From positions 1-64,000 of the forward strand of contig CAWIPO010000010.1 of the NCBI GenBank assembly GCA_963838095.1: a DNA stretch of 64,000 nt. The letters are read 5' to 3'. Source of the DNA: CAWCGU01 sp963838095 (lineage in GTDB: Bacteria > Actinomycetota > Thermoleophilia > Solirubrobacterales > 70-9). The notes beneath the pieces were generated by a model, which searched no databases, was not told where the DNA came from, and saw nothing but the letters and a program-made list of their open reading frames with translations. A program made the translations under genes and the position numbers. Positions 41,836 to 50,478 of this stretch are shown here, one piece after another; position 1 is the stretch's first letter; each line of letters starts with the position of its first letter.

Positions 41836-42567
41836 TCACGCGGCCCAGCGGACGTGCTCGGTGCACTCCTCGCGCGTGTGGTCGTCATCCTTTACGCAGG
41901 CCTCGCTGACGATCTGGACGTCGTAGTCGTAGTGGTAGTAGCGGAGGTTGTCCGGGATCGTGCTGGAGAGAAACGTCTTCCCCTTTCCGCTGAGCGTTGC
42001 GTCGCCGGCGACGGCCCTCCACTTGCAGCGCACCGCGAGCTTCGATTCGCGGCGACACCGCAGCCGCTTGAGGTTGAACTTGCGAGGGATCCGGTACTTG
42101 ATCGCATCGCGGCTGTAGGCGATCGCCTTTCGGTTAGAGAGCGTGTTCAGGATCACGATGGTGGAGCTGCGCCCGTACACCTCCGCGCCGTCGCGCGAGA
42201 TGCTGGAGACGTGCCAGTAGTAACGGTTGGCGTGCCGTAGTCCGACCCGCTCCTTGGTCTGGTTGCGGTTCAGCTTCTCGCGCCGGACGACGTGCCTGAA
42301 CGAGCCGTTGCGGTCGGTTCCCGGCAATTTCGAGAACTCGATGTGACCGGCCGACTCGCCTTTGGGGATGAACCAGCGGAACTCGACCACCGTGGGGTTG
42401 CGCTCGAAGTACTTGGAGCCCGACTTCGGCTTCAGCGGTTTGGCGCGGTTGGTCTCCGCGCCGGCGGGTGGGCCGAGGGGCACCGTCAGCGCGGCGAGGG
42501 TCGCCAATCCGGCCGTTGCGAGCGCTGCGCAGAGGCGCGCCGCAGTGCGCTTTCCCCGCACGAGCAT
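41836..42567 (-). CDS. Exported protein of unknown function
   Basis: 243 residues with signal peptide (LATLAALTVPLGPPAGAET). The mature part starts with a strand pattern (FERNPTVVEFRWFIPKGESA, GHIEFSKLP, NRYYWHVSSISRDG) that resembles a fibronectin III-like module, followed by a basic region with a few Cys (LRCRRESKLAVRCKWRAVAG, EACVKDDDHTREEC). The very basic second part suggests binding to an acidic polymer. No family recognised. Confidence 0.62.
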   Translation of the reverse strand: MLVRGKRTAARLCAALATAGLATLAALTVPLGPPAGAETNRAKPLKPKSGSKYFERNPTVVEFRWFIPKGESAGHIEFSKLPGTDRNGSFRHVVRREKLNRNQTKERVGLRHANRYYWHVSSISRDGAEVYGRSSTIVILNTLSNRKAIAYSRDAIKYRIPRKFNLKRLRCRRESKLAVRCKWRAVAGDATLSGKGKTFLSSTIPDNLRYYHYDYDVQIVSEACVKDDDHTREECTEHVRWAA

Positions 42568-42579
42568 CGCGTGATTTTC

Positions 42580-43218
42580 TCAGAGCCCCCGAACCGCTTC
42601 CGCAACCGACGTGTCGCCGCTGATCAGATCGAAGGCCTTGGCGATCGTCGACGCGGTGTCGAGAGCGGCGAGCAGGGCGGCGGCGACATCCTCCCGGGGG
42701 ATCGTCCCGGAGTGGGTCAACTCCAATGCCGCCTCGAGCAGCCCGGTTCCGGGGTCGTCGGTGAGCAATCCCGGGCGGACGATGGTGTAGTCGAGGCCGC
42801 TGGCTTCGAGCTCGCTGTCGGCGTCAGCCTTCGCCTGGTAGTAGGGGGTCATCTGCTCGGACCAGCGCTCCGGGTGGCGAACGCCCATCGCCGAGACCAT
42901 CAGGTAGCGGGAGATGCCCTGGGCCCTTGCCGCCTCGATCAGCTTCACGGCGCCGCCGTAGTCAACGGTGCGCTTTCGCTCCGTTCCGCTGCCGGGGCCG
43001 GCGCCGGCGGCGAACACCACCGCGTCGGCGCCCGCCACCGCGTCGGTCAGCTCCTCGCGCTCGATGTCGCACAGAATCGGCTCGGCCCCGATCGCCTCCA
43101 GGTCGGCCGCGTGGTCGGGATTGCGGATCACCGCTCGGGCGCGATCGCCGCGCCCGGCGAGCATCCGCAGCAGATGCCGCGCGACCGTTCCGTGTCCTCC
43201 GACTACGACGACGTCCAC
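42580..43218 (-). CDS. NAD(P)-binding SDR-like protein (atypical, YwnB/HSCARG type)
   Basis: 212 residues from GTG 43218. Rossmann motif VVVVGGHGTVARHLLRMLAG, VRNPDHAADLEAIGAEP, VFAAGAGPGSG, YLMVSAMG and YTIVRPGLLTDDPGTG. Matches NAD(P)H-binding atypical SDRs (SDR_a5 type), often redox sensors or epimerase-like. Divergent from the GNAT gene 61 bases away. Confidence 0.87.
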   Translation of the reverse strand: MDVVVVGGHGTVARHLLRMLAGRGDRARAVIRNPDHAADLEAIGAEPILCDIEREELTDAVAGADAVVFAAGAGPGSGTERKRTVDYGGAVKLIEAARAQGISRYLMVSAMGVRHPERWSEQMTPYYQAKADADSELEASGLDYTIVRPGLLTDDPGTGLLEAALELTHSGTIPREDVAAALLAALDTASTIAKAFDLISGDTSVAEAVRGL

Positions 43219-43266
43219 AGCTCTACGAGTTATAGACGCTGGTGCCGGCTTGGCAAGCGGAGGCGC

Positions 43267-43272
43267 TAGCGT
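43267..43272 (+). promoter_or_regulatory. -10 box TAGCGT before the GNAT gene
   Basis: TAGCGT lies seven bases before ATG 43280, again the leaderless spacing. Confidence 0.45.
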
Positions 43273-43279
43273 CGCCGAA

Positions 43280-43870
43280 ATGACCGTCCGCCTGGCCACC
43301 GACTCCGACCTCCCAGGCGTCGCCGAGGCGCTGGCGGGGGCGTTTGCCGAGGATCCGCCGATGCACTGGTTCCTGGCCGGCTCGCCGAAGCGGGTGGAGC
43401 TGCTGCGGCGCTTCTTCGGGGTGATGCTGCCACGCCTGTACGCGCCGCACGGACGAGTGTGGGTCTCCGAGGATCCGCTCGGCGGAGCGGCGTGGCTAAA
43501 GCCGGGAACGTGGCCGCTGCCGCTGCGGCCCCGGCTCTCGGTGATCCCCGTGCAGCTCCGAACCTTCGGAGCGCACCCGATCCGCGCGATCGCCGGCCAG
43601 GCGGAGATCGACAAGGGGCACCCGCACGCGCCTCACTGGTTTCTCGACTTCATCGGCGTGGCGCCGGGCTCGCACGGACGAGGAGCGGGCTCGGCGCTGC
43701 TCGCCGCGATGCTCGAGCAGATCGATCTCGAGGGCGTCCCCGCTGCGCTGAACGCCGGCTCTCCCCGCAGCCGCGAGCTCTACCGCCGGCACGGCTTCGA
43801 GGTCATCGAGGAGTTCCGCCTCCCCTTCGACGGCCCGCCGCTGTGGCGGATGTGGCGCGAGCCGGGCTAA
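43280..43870 (+). CDS. GNAT family N-acetyltransferase
   Basis: 196 residues. VRLATDSDLPGVAEALAGAF at the start, acetyl-CoA-binding GVAPGSHGRGAGSALLAAML (Q/RxxGxG/A motif) and the closing SRELYRRHGFEVIEEFRLP. Acceptor unknown. Start fixed by the TAGCGT box. An inverted-repeat element overlaps its stop codon. Confidence 0.87.
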   Translation: MTVRLATDSDLPGVAEALAGAFAEDPPMHWFLAGSPKRVELLRRFFGVMLPRLYAPHGRVWVSEDPLGGAAWLKPGTWPLPLRPRLSVIPVQLRTFGAHPIRAIAGQAEIDKGHPHAPHWFLDFIGVAPGSHGRGAGSALLAAMLEQIDLEGVPAALNAGSPRSRELYRRHGFEVIEEFRLPFDGPPLWRMWREPG

Positions 43871-43966
43871 CTGCGTGGACGAACAGCAGCATTAAGGGAG
43901 TGGATCCGGCGTCGCCATTCGCCGAGCGATAACGCTGCCCTCGGTGCTGCCGTTCGTCAGTCAGTT
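43869..43966. repeat. MITE-like element with long terminal inverted repeats
   Basis: GACGAACAGCAGCA (43878-43891) and TGCTGCCGTTCGTC (43945-43958) are inverted copies with one mismatch; the repeat extends outward by AACTG (43869-43873) and CAGTT (43962-43966). The 53-base centre has no gene. The right arm's 16-mer, read on the minus strand as GACGAACGGCAGCACC, recurs exactly at 58759-58774, and 12 of its bases at 31474-31485. It may be a non-autonomous mobile element remnant or a large bidirectional terminator between convergent genes. Confidence 0.5.
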
Positions 43967-43976
43967 CCTTGTCGGG

Positions 43977-44321
43977 CTAGCTCTTCTTGCCCGCGATTGC
44001 GCTTGCGAGCTGGCGCTTGCTCATCTTTGAGCGGCCGTCGATGCCGAGCTTCTTCGCCTCGTTGTAGAGCTGGTCTCGAGTGCGGCCGCGGGGGCCCGGC
44101 TTGCCCGAGCGCTGACCGCCGCGGCGGCCCGACGAGATGTCCTTGGTCGAGGTCCGGGAGCTCTGCCGCGACTCTCCGGAGCGCGCTCTCTCCTTGTTCA
44201 CCGTCCGGGCTGCGACCTCCTCGGCCTTCGACTCCGAGGCGCCGCGCCGGCGCTGGCTCTTCTTCACGTGCTCGTACTGTCGGGCGCGCTTCGTGCCTTT
44301 CTTCACGCCTCGTGGGGGCAT
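43977..44321 (-). CDS. Small basic protein with Rho-N-like C-terminus
   Basis: 114 residues, strongly basic. N-terminus MPPRGVKKGTKRARQYEHVK and AEEVAARTVNKERA resemble the short proteins often labelled plasmid stabilisation protein; the end TRDQLYNEAKKLGIDGRSKM followed by SKRQLASAIAGKK fits a Rho N-terminal (SAP-like) helix-extended-loop-helix, a nucleic-acid-binding motif. GGAGGTG ribosome site. Probably a chromatin or RNA-associated stress protein; inference. Confidence 0.7.
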   Translation of the reverse strand: MPPRGVKKGTKRARQYEHVKKSQRRRGASESKAEEVAARTVNKERARSGESRQSSRTSTKDISSGRRGGQRSGKPGPRGRTRDQLYNEAKKLGIDGRSKMSKRQLASAIAGKKS

Positions 44322-44381
44322 CTGGCACCTCCATTCCTGGTCGTTTGCGCCTCAACATTTCGTTACCCACGGTCGCTGCCG

Positions 44382-44864
44382 CTAACCGGCGACGTTCAGC
44401 TCGATCGCCTCGATCTGGCGCTGGCCGTAGGAGCCCGTGTAGACGGGGCCGGCGGCGCTGATCTGCTGGCCGAATTCCGGCAGGGGATGGGGGCGAAGGT
44501 CGGCGGGAACGTCGATCACGGAGAGGCCCGTGGCGGTGATCCCCTCCTCGCTGGAGAGCACGAAATGGGCGTCGCCGTCGCCGTCGGGGTCGACTCGCTC
44601 TATATAGATGATCGTCCCGGAGGCGGTGGCGCAGTTCTCGAGCTCGGGCGGGCAGTGGGCGGGGGGCGGCTTCGGCCCAGAGGGCTCCGGGGGCGGGCTG
44701 CCCGTGGTGATCGTTTGCTCACCCGAGGCTGTGGCAGTGGTTGTGGTGTTGGTGGCGGCGACGGAGCCCTGCTCGGGGTCTTCCTCACCGCAACCCGAAG
44801 CAATTGAAACCGCGATCGCGACAACAGCGAGACCACCGACTTTGCGTCCAATGGGCCCTGGCAT
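44382..44864 (-). CDS. Lipoprotein, DUF5666-like
   Basis: 160 residues: lipobox IASGCGEE, Thr/Ala linker, Pro-rich stretch with a CPPELENC pair, then a strand-rich domain (SGTIIYIERVDPDGDGDAHF, VLSSEEGITATG, GPVYTGSYGQRQIEAIEL) that looks like a small OB-type or DUF5666-like domain. Divergent from the M19-like gene with 25 bases between starts. Function unknown. Confidence 0.65.
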   Translation of the reverse strand: MPGPIGRKVGGLAVVAIAVSIASGCGEEDPEQGSVAATNTTTTATASGEQTITTGSPPPEPSGPKPPPAHCPPELENCATASGTIIYIERVDPDGDGDAHFVLSSEEGITATGLSVIDVPADLRPHPLPEFGQQISAAGPVYTGSYGQRQIEAIELNVAG

Positions 44865-44877
44865 CGCTCCCAGGATC

Positions 44878-44883
44878 TACGAT
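44878..44883 (+). promoter_or_regulatory. -10 box TACGAT before the M19-like gene
   Basis: TACGAT lies six bases before GTG 44890 and supports that start for a leaderless transcript. Confidence 0.5.
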
Positions 44884-44889
44884 CATGGA

Positions 44890-47341
44890 GTGAGTTTGCG
44901 GAGAGGGCGAGCTTTTGTGGGGTGTGTCTGTGCGTGCGCGGTCGTTGTTTCGACCGGCGCCGATCCCGCCGTGGCGCAGGACGAAGTGACCCGATACTCG
45001 CTCGCCGGCGGCTGCTACGCGCTTCGCTCCGCAGACAATGGGCTGCTCGTGGCCAAGGCCGGTGACGGCTACAGCGCGTCTGCGAACGCCACCGCCGGCG
45101 CCGAGCGCTTCCGGATGCAGGCGACGGACCTCGGCAGCTACCTGCTCTACGGGACCGGGAAGGACTTCCTCGCGCTCGACAGCCAGCAGATCGCTCCGGC
45201 CGATGAGCCCAGCAACTCCGCCGACTGGGTCGTGCAGCCGGCCGCGGGCGCCTTCACGCTGAAGCTGCAGGGAGGCGCGGGCGCGCTCGCGGTCGCCGAC
45301 AACGGCACGCTCGTGCCGGCGACCGGCGCCAGCTCGGAGGAATCGCAGCGGTTCAGCTTCGAGGCCGCGAACGGCTGCGCGCACTACCCGGAGGTGGAGG
45401 TGAACGCAGTCGGCAAGCCGTTCACCGGGGAGACCGGCTACAGCGAGGTCTCCGGGTTCCTCGACATGCACGTGCATCCGATGTTCTTCGAGGCGCTCGG
45501 TGGGGAGATCCACTGCGGCCAGCCCTGGCACCGCTACGGCGTCCCCTTCGCGCTTCCCGACTGCGCCGAAACCGAAGGCCCGGCGGGGGGCGCGACGTCC
45601 CCCGTGCAGAACTTCCTCAACTGGGGTACCCCCGTCCATTCGCACGACACCGTCGGGTGGCCGACCTTCAACGACTGGCCGAACTACCACTCCCTCACCT
45701 ACGAGCAGATCTACTACAAGTGGATCGAGCGGGCGTGGCGAGGCGGCCTGCGGCTGATGACTCCGCTCTCGGTCGACAACGCCGTCCTGTGCGAGCTGTA
45801 TCCGCGCAAGAAGCACAACTGCAACGAGATGGACGCCGTGCGCCGCCAGCTGCACGACTGGTACGAGCTCGAGGACTACATCGACGCTCAGGAGGGCGGC
45901 CCGGGCGAGGGCTGGCTGGAGATCGTGACGACGCCGTTCGAGGCGCGGCGGGTGATCAACTCGGGCAAGCTCGCGATCGTGCAGGGGATCGAGACCTCGA
46001 AGCTCTTCGACTGCGGGATCCAGAACGGGACTCCCGGAGTGCGACGAGCAGGACATCGACCGCGGCCTCGACGAGGTCTACGGGCTCGGCGTCCGCCAGA
46101 TGGAGCTGATCAACAAGTTCGACACCGCGTTCGGCGGGGTCGCGGGTGACGGCGGCGTGATCGGCCCGGTGATCAACGCCGGGAACTTCTATGAGACGGG
46201 CAGCTTCCTGCGGATGGGAACCTGCGAGGGTGAGGCGCACGACAACTCCCAGGAGGCGGTGCGCACCGACATCGGCTACGGGCTCGTGGCGGTGCTTCCG
46301 CCGGGCTCGGTCCCGGTCTATCCCGAGGGGCCGCAGTGCAACATGTTCGGGTTCACCGAGCTTGGCGACCACCTGGTGCGGGGGATGGCGGACCGGGGGA
46401 TGCTGATCGACCCCGACCACCTCAGCGTGCGCGCGCGCGACGCGGCGATGGACCTGATCGAGCGCCTGCGCTACCCGGGCGTGATCTCCTCGCATTCGTG
46501 GTCGGATGAGCTCACCTACCCGCGCGTCTACGACTCGGGCGGCATGCTGACGCCCTACGCGGGCTCCTCCACGGGGTTCGTCGATGCGTGGAAGCAGATG
46601 AAGCGGCTGCGAGAACGCCGCTTCTTCTTCGGCTTCGGCTACGGATCGGACATGAACGGGTTCGGCTCGCAGGGCGGGCCGCGGACCCCGACCGAGGACG
46701 CGCCAAGGGTTCGCTATCCGTACCGGACCTTCGACGGCGGCACGCTGATGTATCGCCAGCAGAGCGGCGAGCAGACCTTCGACATCAACACCGACGGCGT
46801 CGCCCACTACGGCCTCTACCCCGACTGGATCGAGGACCTGCGCCTTCTCGGCGGGAACAAGATCGTCGAGGACATGGCGCGCGGAGCCGAGGGCTACCTG
46901 CAGACGTGGGAGCGAGCGATCGGGATCGCGCCCGAGCGCTGCCGGCGTGCTCGCGGCCGCTTCACCCCCCGCGGCGTCGGCCCGCTGCGGTTGCGGCTCA
47001 GCCCCGAGCGGCTGCTGCGCCGGGGCGGCCAGCCGTCCCAGCGGGTCGGGGACCGCTACGTCTATTGCGTGCGTGGCAAGGGGAAGGCGCGCGCAAAGCG
47101 AAAGAGCAAGGCCACGATCGTGGTCCGCTTCACCTCCGCCGAGAAGGTCGGGTCGGTGACGACGACCGCACGCGGCTACCGCGCCCTCGGGGTCAAGGTC
47201 GGCGCCCCGGTGTCGGCGCTGAAGGGCAAGGCGAAAAAGGTCGGGCCGAGGCGGTGGGTGAAGAAGACCGGCAGGGGAACCCGTTTCGTGTACGTCGTTC
47301 GCCGCGGCAAGGTCAGCAAGATCGGCGTCGCAGCTCGCTAG
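44890..47341 (+). CDS. Secreted amidohydrolase/M19-like protein with N-terminal beta-trefoil-like domain (frame break)
   Basis: About 815 residues. Signal peptide ending near PAVAQ, then about 130 residues of lectin-like repeats (GGCYALRSADNGLLVAKAGD, LLYGTGKDFLALDSQQIAP). A metal-dependent hydrolase domain follows: GFLDMHVHPMFFEALGGEIH (HxH), LAIVQGIETSKLFDC, DPDHLSVRARDAAMDLIE, VISSHSW, FGFGYGSDMNGFG, like the renal-dipeptidase/M19 group. The frame changes near 46037 inside this domain. The last 140 residues are very basic (KGKARAKRKSKATIVVRF) and may bind the cell wall. Long insertions make it larger than usual M19 enzymes (about 400 residues). Actual substrate unknown. Confidence 0.78.
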
Positions 47342-47349
47342 CCGTCCAC

Positions 47350-47390
47350 TGACGTTTTTTGGACCCTATGGGCTACACAAAACGTCAATC
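47350..47390. repeat. Hairpin with 13-base dispersed motif, copy 2
   Basis: TGACGTTTT (47350-47358) pairs with AAAACGTCA (47379-47387). The right arm with flanks, read on the minus strand as GATTGACGTTTTG (47390-47378), is identical to 12606-12618. It sits nine bases after the M19-like gene and 19 before the next gene; terminator or regulator binding site. Confidence 0.6.
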
Positions 47391-47408
47391 CCTGTCGATG
47401 AGGCCCCA

Positions 47409-48633
47409 ATGGCCCGGAAGACGACGAGGCTCCCTCTCGGTGCTGCCGTTGGTTTCGTCCTGCTTGTAGGCCTCGCCGTCGGCTGCGGTAACGATGACGA
47501 CGGCGGTTCCGAGAATCTCCAGGTCGAAGCCGTCGCGCCTCCAACCGGCGACCCGGCGCTCGACCAGGGGAGCGGAACCCACGTTTACGACCGCGTTGCG
47601 GTCACCCCTCAGGGGCGGCCGGCCGCCGTCTACGCGCTGAAGATCAAGGACCTGAAGCCGGGCACCTGGGTGGGCGGGCGTTCGTCGCTGACGGTGACCA
47701 AGTGCGCGCACACCGACTACGACCCGACGGCGCGTGCCGCCACCGGCTGCGTCGGAACCAAGCGCTACACGTACGACCCGGTGACCGTGACGACGCAGCT
47801 GAAGCTGGTCCCCGACAAGGGCGGGAAGCCCGACGTGACGGCGAGCGGGGTCGCGCTTCAGAGCCCGCAGACGATGCAGTGCACGACCGCGCTTCATCAC
47901 TGCGTTCCCGCGAACGAGGCCGGCACCGAGCTGAGCTCGAGCGACGTCTCGGACTCGGGCACCGACATGTGGCTGATCCTCAGCGTCGAGGCCACCAGTT
48001 CGAAGGCCGCTCCCTGTGCCGCCAACGCGAAGCCGTCGCAGTGCAACGTGCTCGCAGTCGAGACCCAGAAGTACACGGCGATGTACGGAGCCAGCGGCCG
48101 ACGGGGTTCCGAGCCCGGATCAGACGCTGACCGACTCCAGCGTCGGCGTGACGAAGCTGCCGACCGTTGACGACAACGACCCCCGCGGCGCCTCACGCCA
48201 GGTCGTCTACAGCGTCGAGCTGGCGAGCGAATCCGATGCCAAGGGGTTGCTCGGCGATGTGCTTCGCATCTCGGGGACGCTGGTGGTGAACGAGTCCGAG
48301 CAGCTCGCGCCGCTGGTCTCGAGCTATCTCGTCCTCGCGAAGAGCCCGACCGCCACTGATGGCCGCTTCCTTTCGAGCGACACATACGACCAGCAGCGCA
48401 TGGGCGACACCGGTGAGAACTGCACCGGCAACTGCAGCTTCGAGAAACCCGCCGCGGCAACGGTGATCGCCAAGTGCGACGTCGACGCCGGGCGCCGCTA
48501 CGTCAATCTCGTCGCCGACTCGGTCCGCGACGCCGCGAAGCCGGGAGAGAGCGTCGAGGTCGTCTCGAGCGGCGGCTCGCTGGAGGTGGAGGTCTTCGTC
48601 GGTGAGGGGCAGCCGCAGCGCGACGACTGCTGA
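47409..48633 (+). CDS. Large lipoprotein of unknown function (frame break)
   Basis: About 405 residues. Lipobox AVGCGNDDDG, then a repeated Cys-bearing beta-rich structure: SLTVTKCAHTDYDPTA, CVGTKRYTYDPVTVTTQLKL, QTMQCTTALHHCVPANEAG, MWLILSVEATSSKAAPC. Near 48095 the frame changes; the second half continues LTDSSVGVTKLPTVDDNDPR, VVYSVELASESDAKGLL and CTGNCSFEKPAAATVIAKC. The two halves have similar layouts, suggesting an internal duplication. No family recognised; exposed on the cell surface. Confidence 0.65.
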
Positions 48634-48663
48634 AGCCGTCGCGCCGCTGGCCGGCCGTCTTGC

Positions 48664-48909
48664 CTAACGCGAGACCTTCGCGGCGCCCGCCTTCACGCGG
48701 CTGGCCTCGGCCTGCGCGCGCTTGTGGGCGCTCTTGACCGCCTTCGTGGCGGTGCTGCGAACCGAGCCCGCCGCGGACCCGACGCGATCGCCGGTCGCCT
48801 TCACGGAGCTCTTCAGCTCCGACTCGCTCTTGCGAGCGCTGTTCCGCTTGCGTGTCGCCGCCGCCTTCTTGGCGGCGGCCGAGCGCTGTGCCTTCGTCTG
48901 CTTAGCCAT
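48664..48909 (-). CDS. Small Lys/Ala-rich histone-like protein
   Basis: 81 residues, about a quarter Lys/Arg: MAKQTKAQRSAAAKKAAATR, KATGDRVGSAAGSVRSTATK and AVKSAHKRAQAEASRV. Resembles histone H1-like tails or small DNA-binding helical proteins. Start after GAGGAGCTGAAC. Function is probably nucleoid-related; low complexity prevents a family call. Confidence 0.62.
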   Translation of the reverse strand: MAKQTKAQRSAAAKKAAATRKRNSARKSESELKSSVKATGDRVGSAAGSVRSTATKAVKSAHKRAQAEASRVKAGAAKVSR

Positions 48910-49022
48910 GTTCAGCTCCTCGTATTCGGGAATGGGTGAGACACCGGCCTCACGCGAGCGCCGGCTTCAATCGCCGGCGTCAAGATGGCCGGCTTCACAC
49001 TTCGTACCCGGCGTACAGCGAG

Positions 49023-50027
49023 CTAATCGAACGGGCTCGGCTCACGCGGGCGGCGATGGGTGCGGGGGGCGATCACCGTGCCCCAATCCGCGTCGTCGAT
49101 CCGCCCCGGCTCGGTGGTGTCGAGCCAGTCAAGGAGGATCGCCGCCAGGCCTGCGGGGTCTTCGAGGTGGGGGAAGTGGGCGGCGCGGGGAAGGGTCTCG
49201 AAGCGGGCGCCCTCGATCGCCGCTTGCGCCTCGCGGCCGTGGTCGATCGGAATCGTGTTGTCGCGCTCGCCCCAGACGATCAGCGTCGGAAAGCCGTCGA
49301 GCAGATAGAGACGGTCGCGGGCGCTGACGCGCTGGCCGCGGATGTCGATCACCGATCGCAAGGTCCGCAGGAACGCCTCCCGGCCTCCCGCAGTCTCAAG
49401 CGGGCGCATCGCGCGGACGATCGCCTGCAGGTACACGGCCTTCGCCCAGCCGCGATCGCGCAGCCGCCGGCCGGCGCCCTCCAGGGCTTCGAGGAGGTGC
49501 GGATTGGCGGCGGCGCGCAGCAGCGCGTTGGCGCCGGGGAGCGCGGCGCCGCGAAGCAGCGGGCTCACCTCCTGCCCGAGTCCGCCGCTGGAGATCAGCG
49601 CCATTCGCTCGACCCGCTGGGGGAACTGGTAGAAGAACTGCATCGCGACGCCGCCGCCGAGCGAGTGGCCGACGATCGTCGCGCGCTCGATCCCGACGAC
49701 GGAGAGCAGGTCGCGGATGCTGGCGGCGTGGGCGCCGAGCGAGTAGTCGCCGCGCGGGGTGGCCGAGTCGCCATGGCCGATCAGGTCGGGTGCGATCACG
49801 GTGTAGCGGTCGGCGAGTCGCAGGGCGACCTGCTCCCAGTGGCGGGAGGAGTTGACCATCCCGTGGATCAGGACCACCGGCGGGCCCGAGCCCGCGGCGC
49901 GATACACGCCCCGGTGGCCGTGCAGGTGGATGTCCCAGGCGTCGAAGATGGCGGCAGGCTGAGTCTCTGAGGGTGGCCGGGAGGGCGGCGTGCGTATTTC
50001 TCCCCGTTCAGGGAAACTACAGCCCAT
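49023..50027 (-). CDS. Alpha/beta hydrolase
   Basis: About 334 residues. Oxyanion region VVLIHGMVNSSRHWEQVALR, APDLIGHGDSATPRG, nucleophile Ser in VGHSLGGGVAMQFFYQFP, acid Asp in VWGERDNTIPIDHG and His in RAAHFPHLEDPAG. Resembles C-C bond hydrolases and haloalkane/esterase-like members. ATG 50027 overlaps the divergent gene's ATG at 50026, so the true start may be further inside, before GHRGVYRAAGSG. Esterase or hydrolase; substrate unknown. Confidence 0.85.
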   Translation of the reverse strand: MGCSFPERGEIRTPPSRPPSETQPAAIFDAWDIHLHGHRGVYRAAGSGPPVVLIHGMVNSSRHWEQVALRLADRYTVIAPDLIGHGDSATPRGDYSLGAHAASIRDLLSVVGIERATIVGHSLGGGVAMQFFYQFPQRVERMALISSGGLGQEVSPLLRGAALPGANALLRAAANPHLLEALEGAGRRLRDRGWAKAVYLQAIVRAMRPLETAGGREAFLRTLRSVIDIRGQRVSARDRLYLLDGFPTLIVWGERDNTIPIDHGREAQAAIEGARFETLPRAAHFPHLEDPAGLAAILLDWLDTTEPGRIDDADWGTVIAPRTHRRPREPSPFD

Positions 50028-50475
50028 GTCCACCGGAGCCATCATCGCGATCGTCGTGGGCGTCGTGATTCTGGTTGTGATCGTGGCGATGATCGCCAGC
50101 AGCCGAAGCCGCAGCAGCGGCGCCGCAGGTGCCGGTGGCGGCGGTGGCGGAGGGGGCGGCGGCCAGGGCGGCCGCGATCGTGGCGGGCGTGATCGGCAGG
50201 GCGCCGGCGGCGGCGGCGAAGGTCGACAACAGGGTGGGGGTCGAGATCAGGCCGGGAAGGATCAGGCGGGTAAGGGCGAGCGCGAGGTCGAATCGGCGGG
50301 TGAGCAGCGCCCGAGCGGGGACGCGGCCGCGGAGGCCAAACAGCAGGCGCCGGGCGGGGGACAGGGCGAGGGGCGCGGAGGTCGGGGCGGCGGCGGACAG
50401 GGTGGCGGAGGCCAAGGGGGCGGCGGACAGGGCAGCGGCGGCGGTCGCGGCGGCGGCGGGCGACGCAACGCCTGA
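50026..50475 (+). CDS. Gly-rich protein with one N-terminal membrane helix
   Basis: 150 residues: a single helix (AIIAIVVGVVILVVIVAMIA), a Ser/Arg turn, then about 115 residues of Gly with Arg, Gln and Glu (runs such as GGGGQGGGGQGGGGQ). Codon choice at such GC-rich repeats keeps all frames open, so part of the tail may be misframed; the helix and ATG 50026 are the reliable part. Directly upstream of the adenylate cyclase with three bases between. Role unknown. Confidence 0.5.
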   Translation: MSTGAIIAIVVGVVILVVIVAMIASSRSRSSGAAGAGGGGGGGGGGQGGRDRGGRDRQGAGGGGEGRQQGGGRDQAGKDQAGKGEREVESAGEQRPSGDAAAEAKQQAPGGGQGEGRGGRGGGGQGGGGQGGGGQGSGGGRGGGGRRNA

Positions 50476-50478
50476 GAG

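Noticed and set aside
47440..47456. Another copy of the GGCAGCACC repeat (minus strand)
   Set aside because: Only nine to ten bases match and it lies inside the signal-peptide codons of a lipoprotein, so chance is likely.
50140..50470. Possible CRISPR or tandem repeat array
   Set aside because: Only GGC/GGN codon runs of a Gly-rich protein; no constant repeat and spacer pattern.
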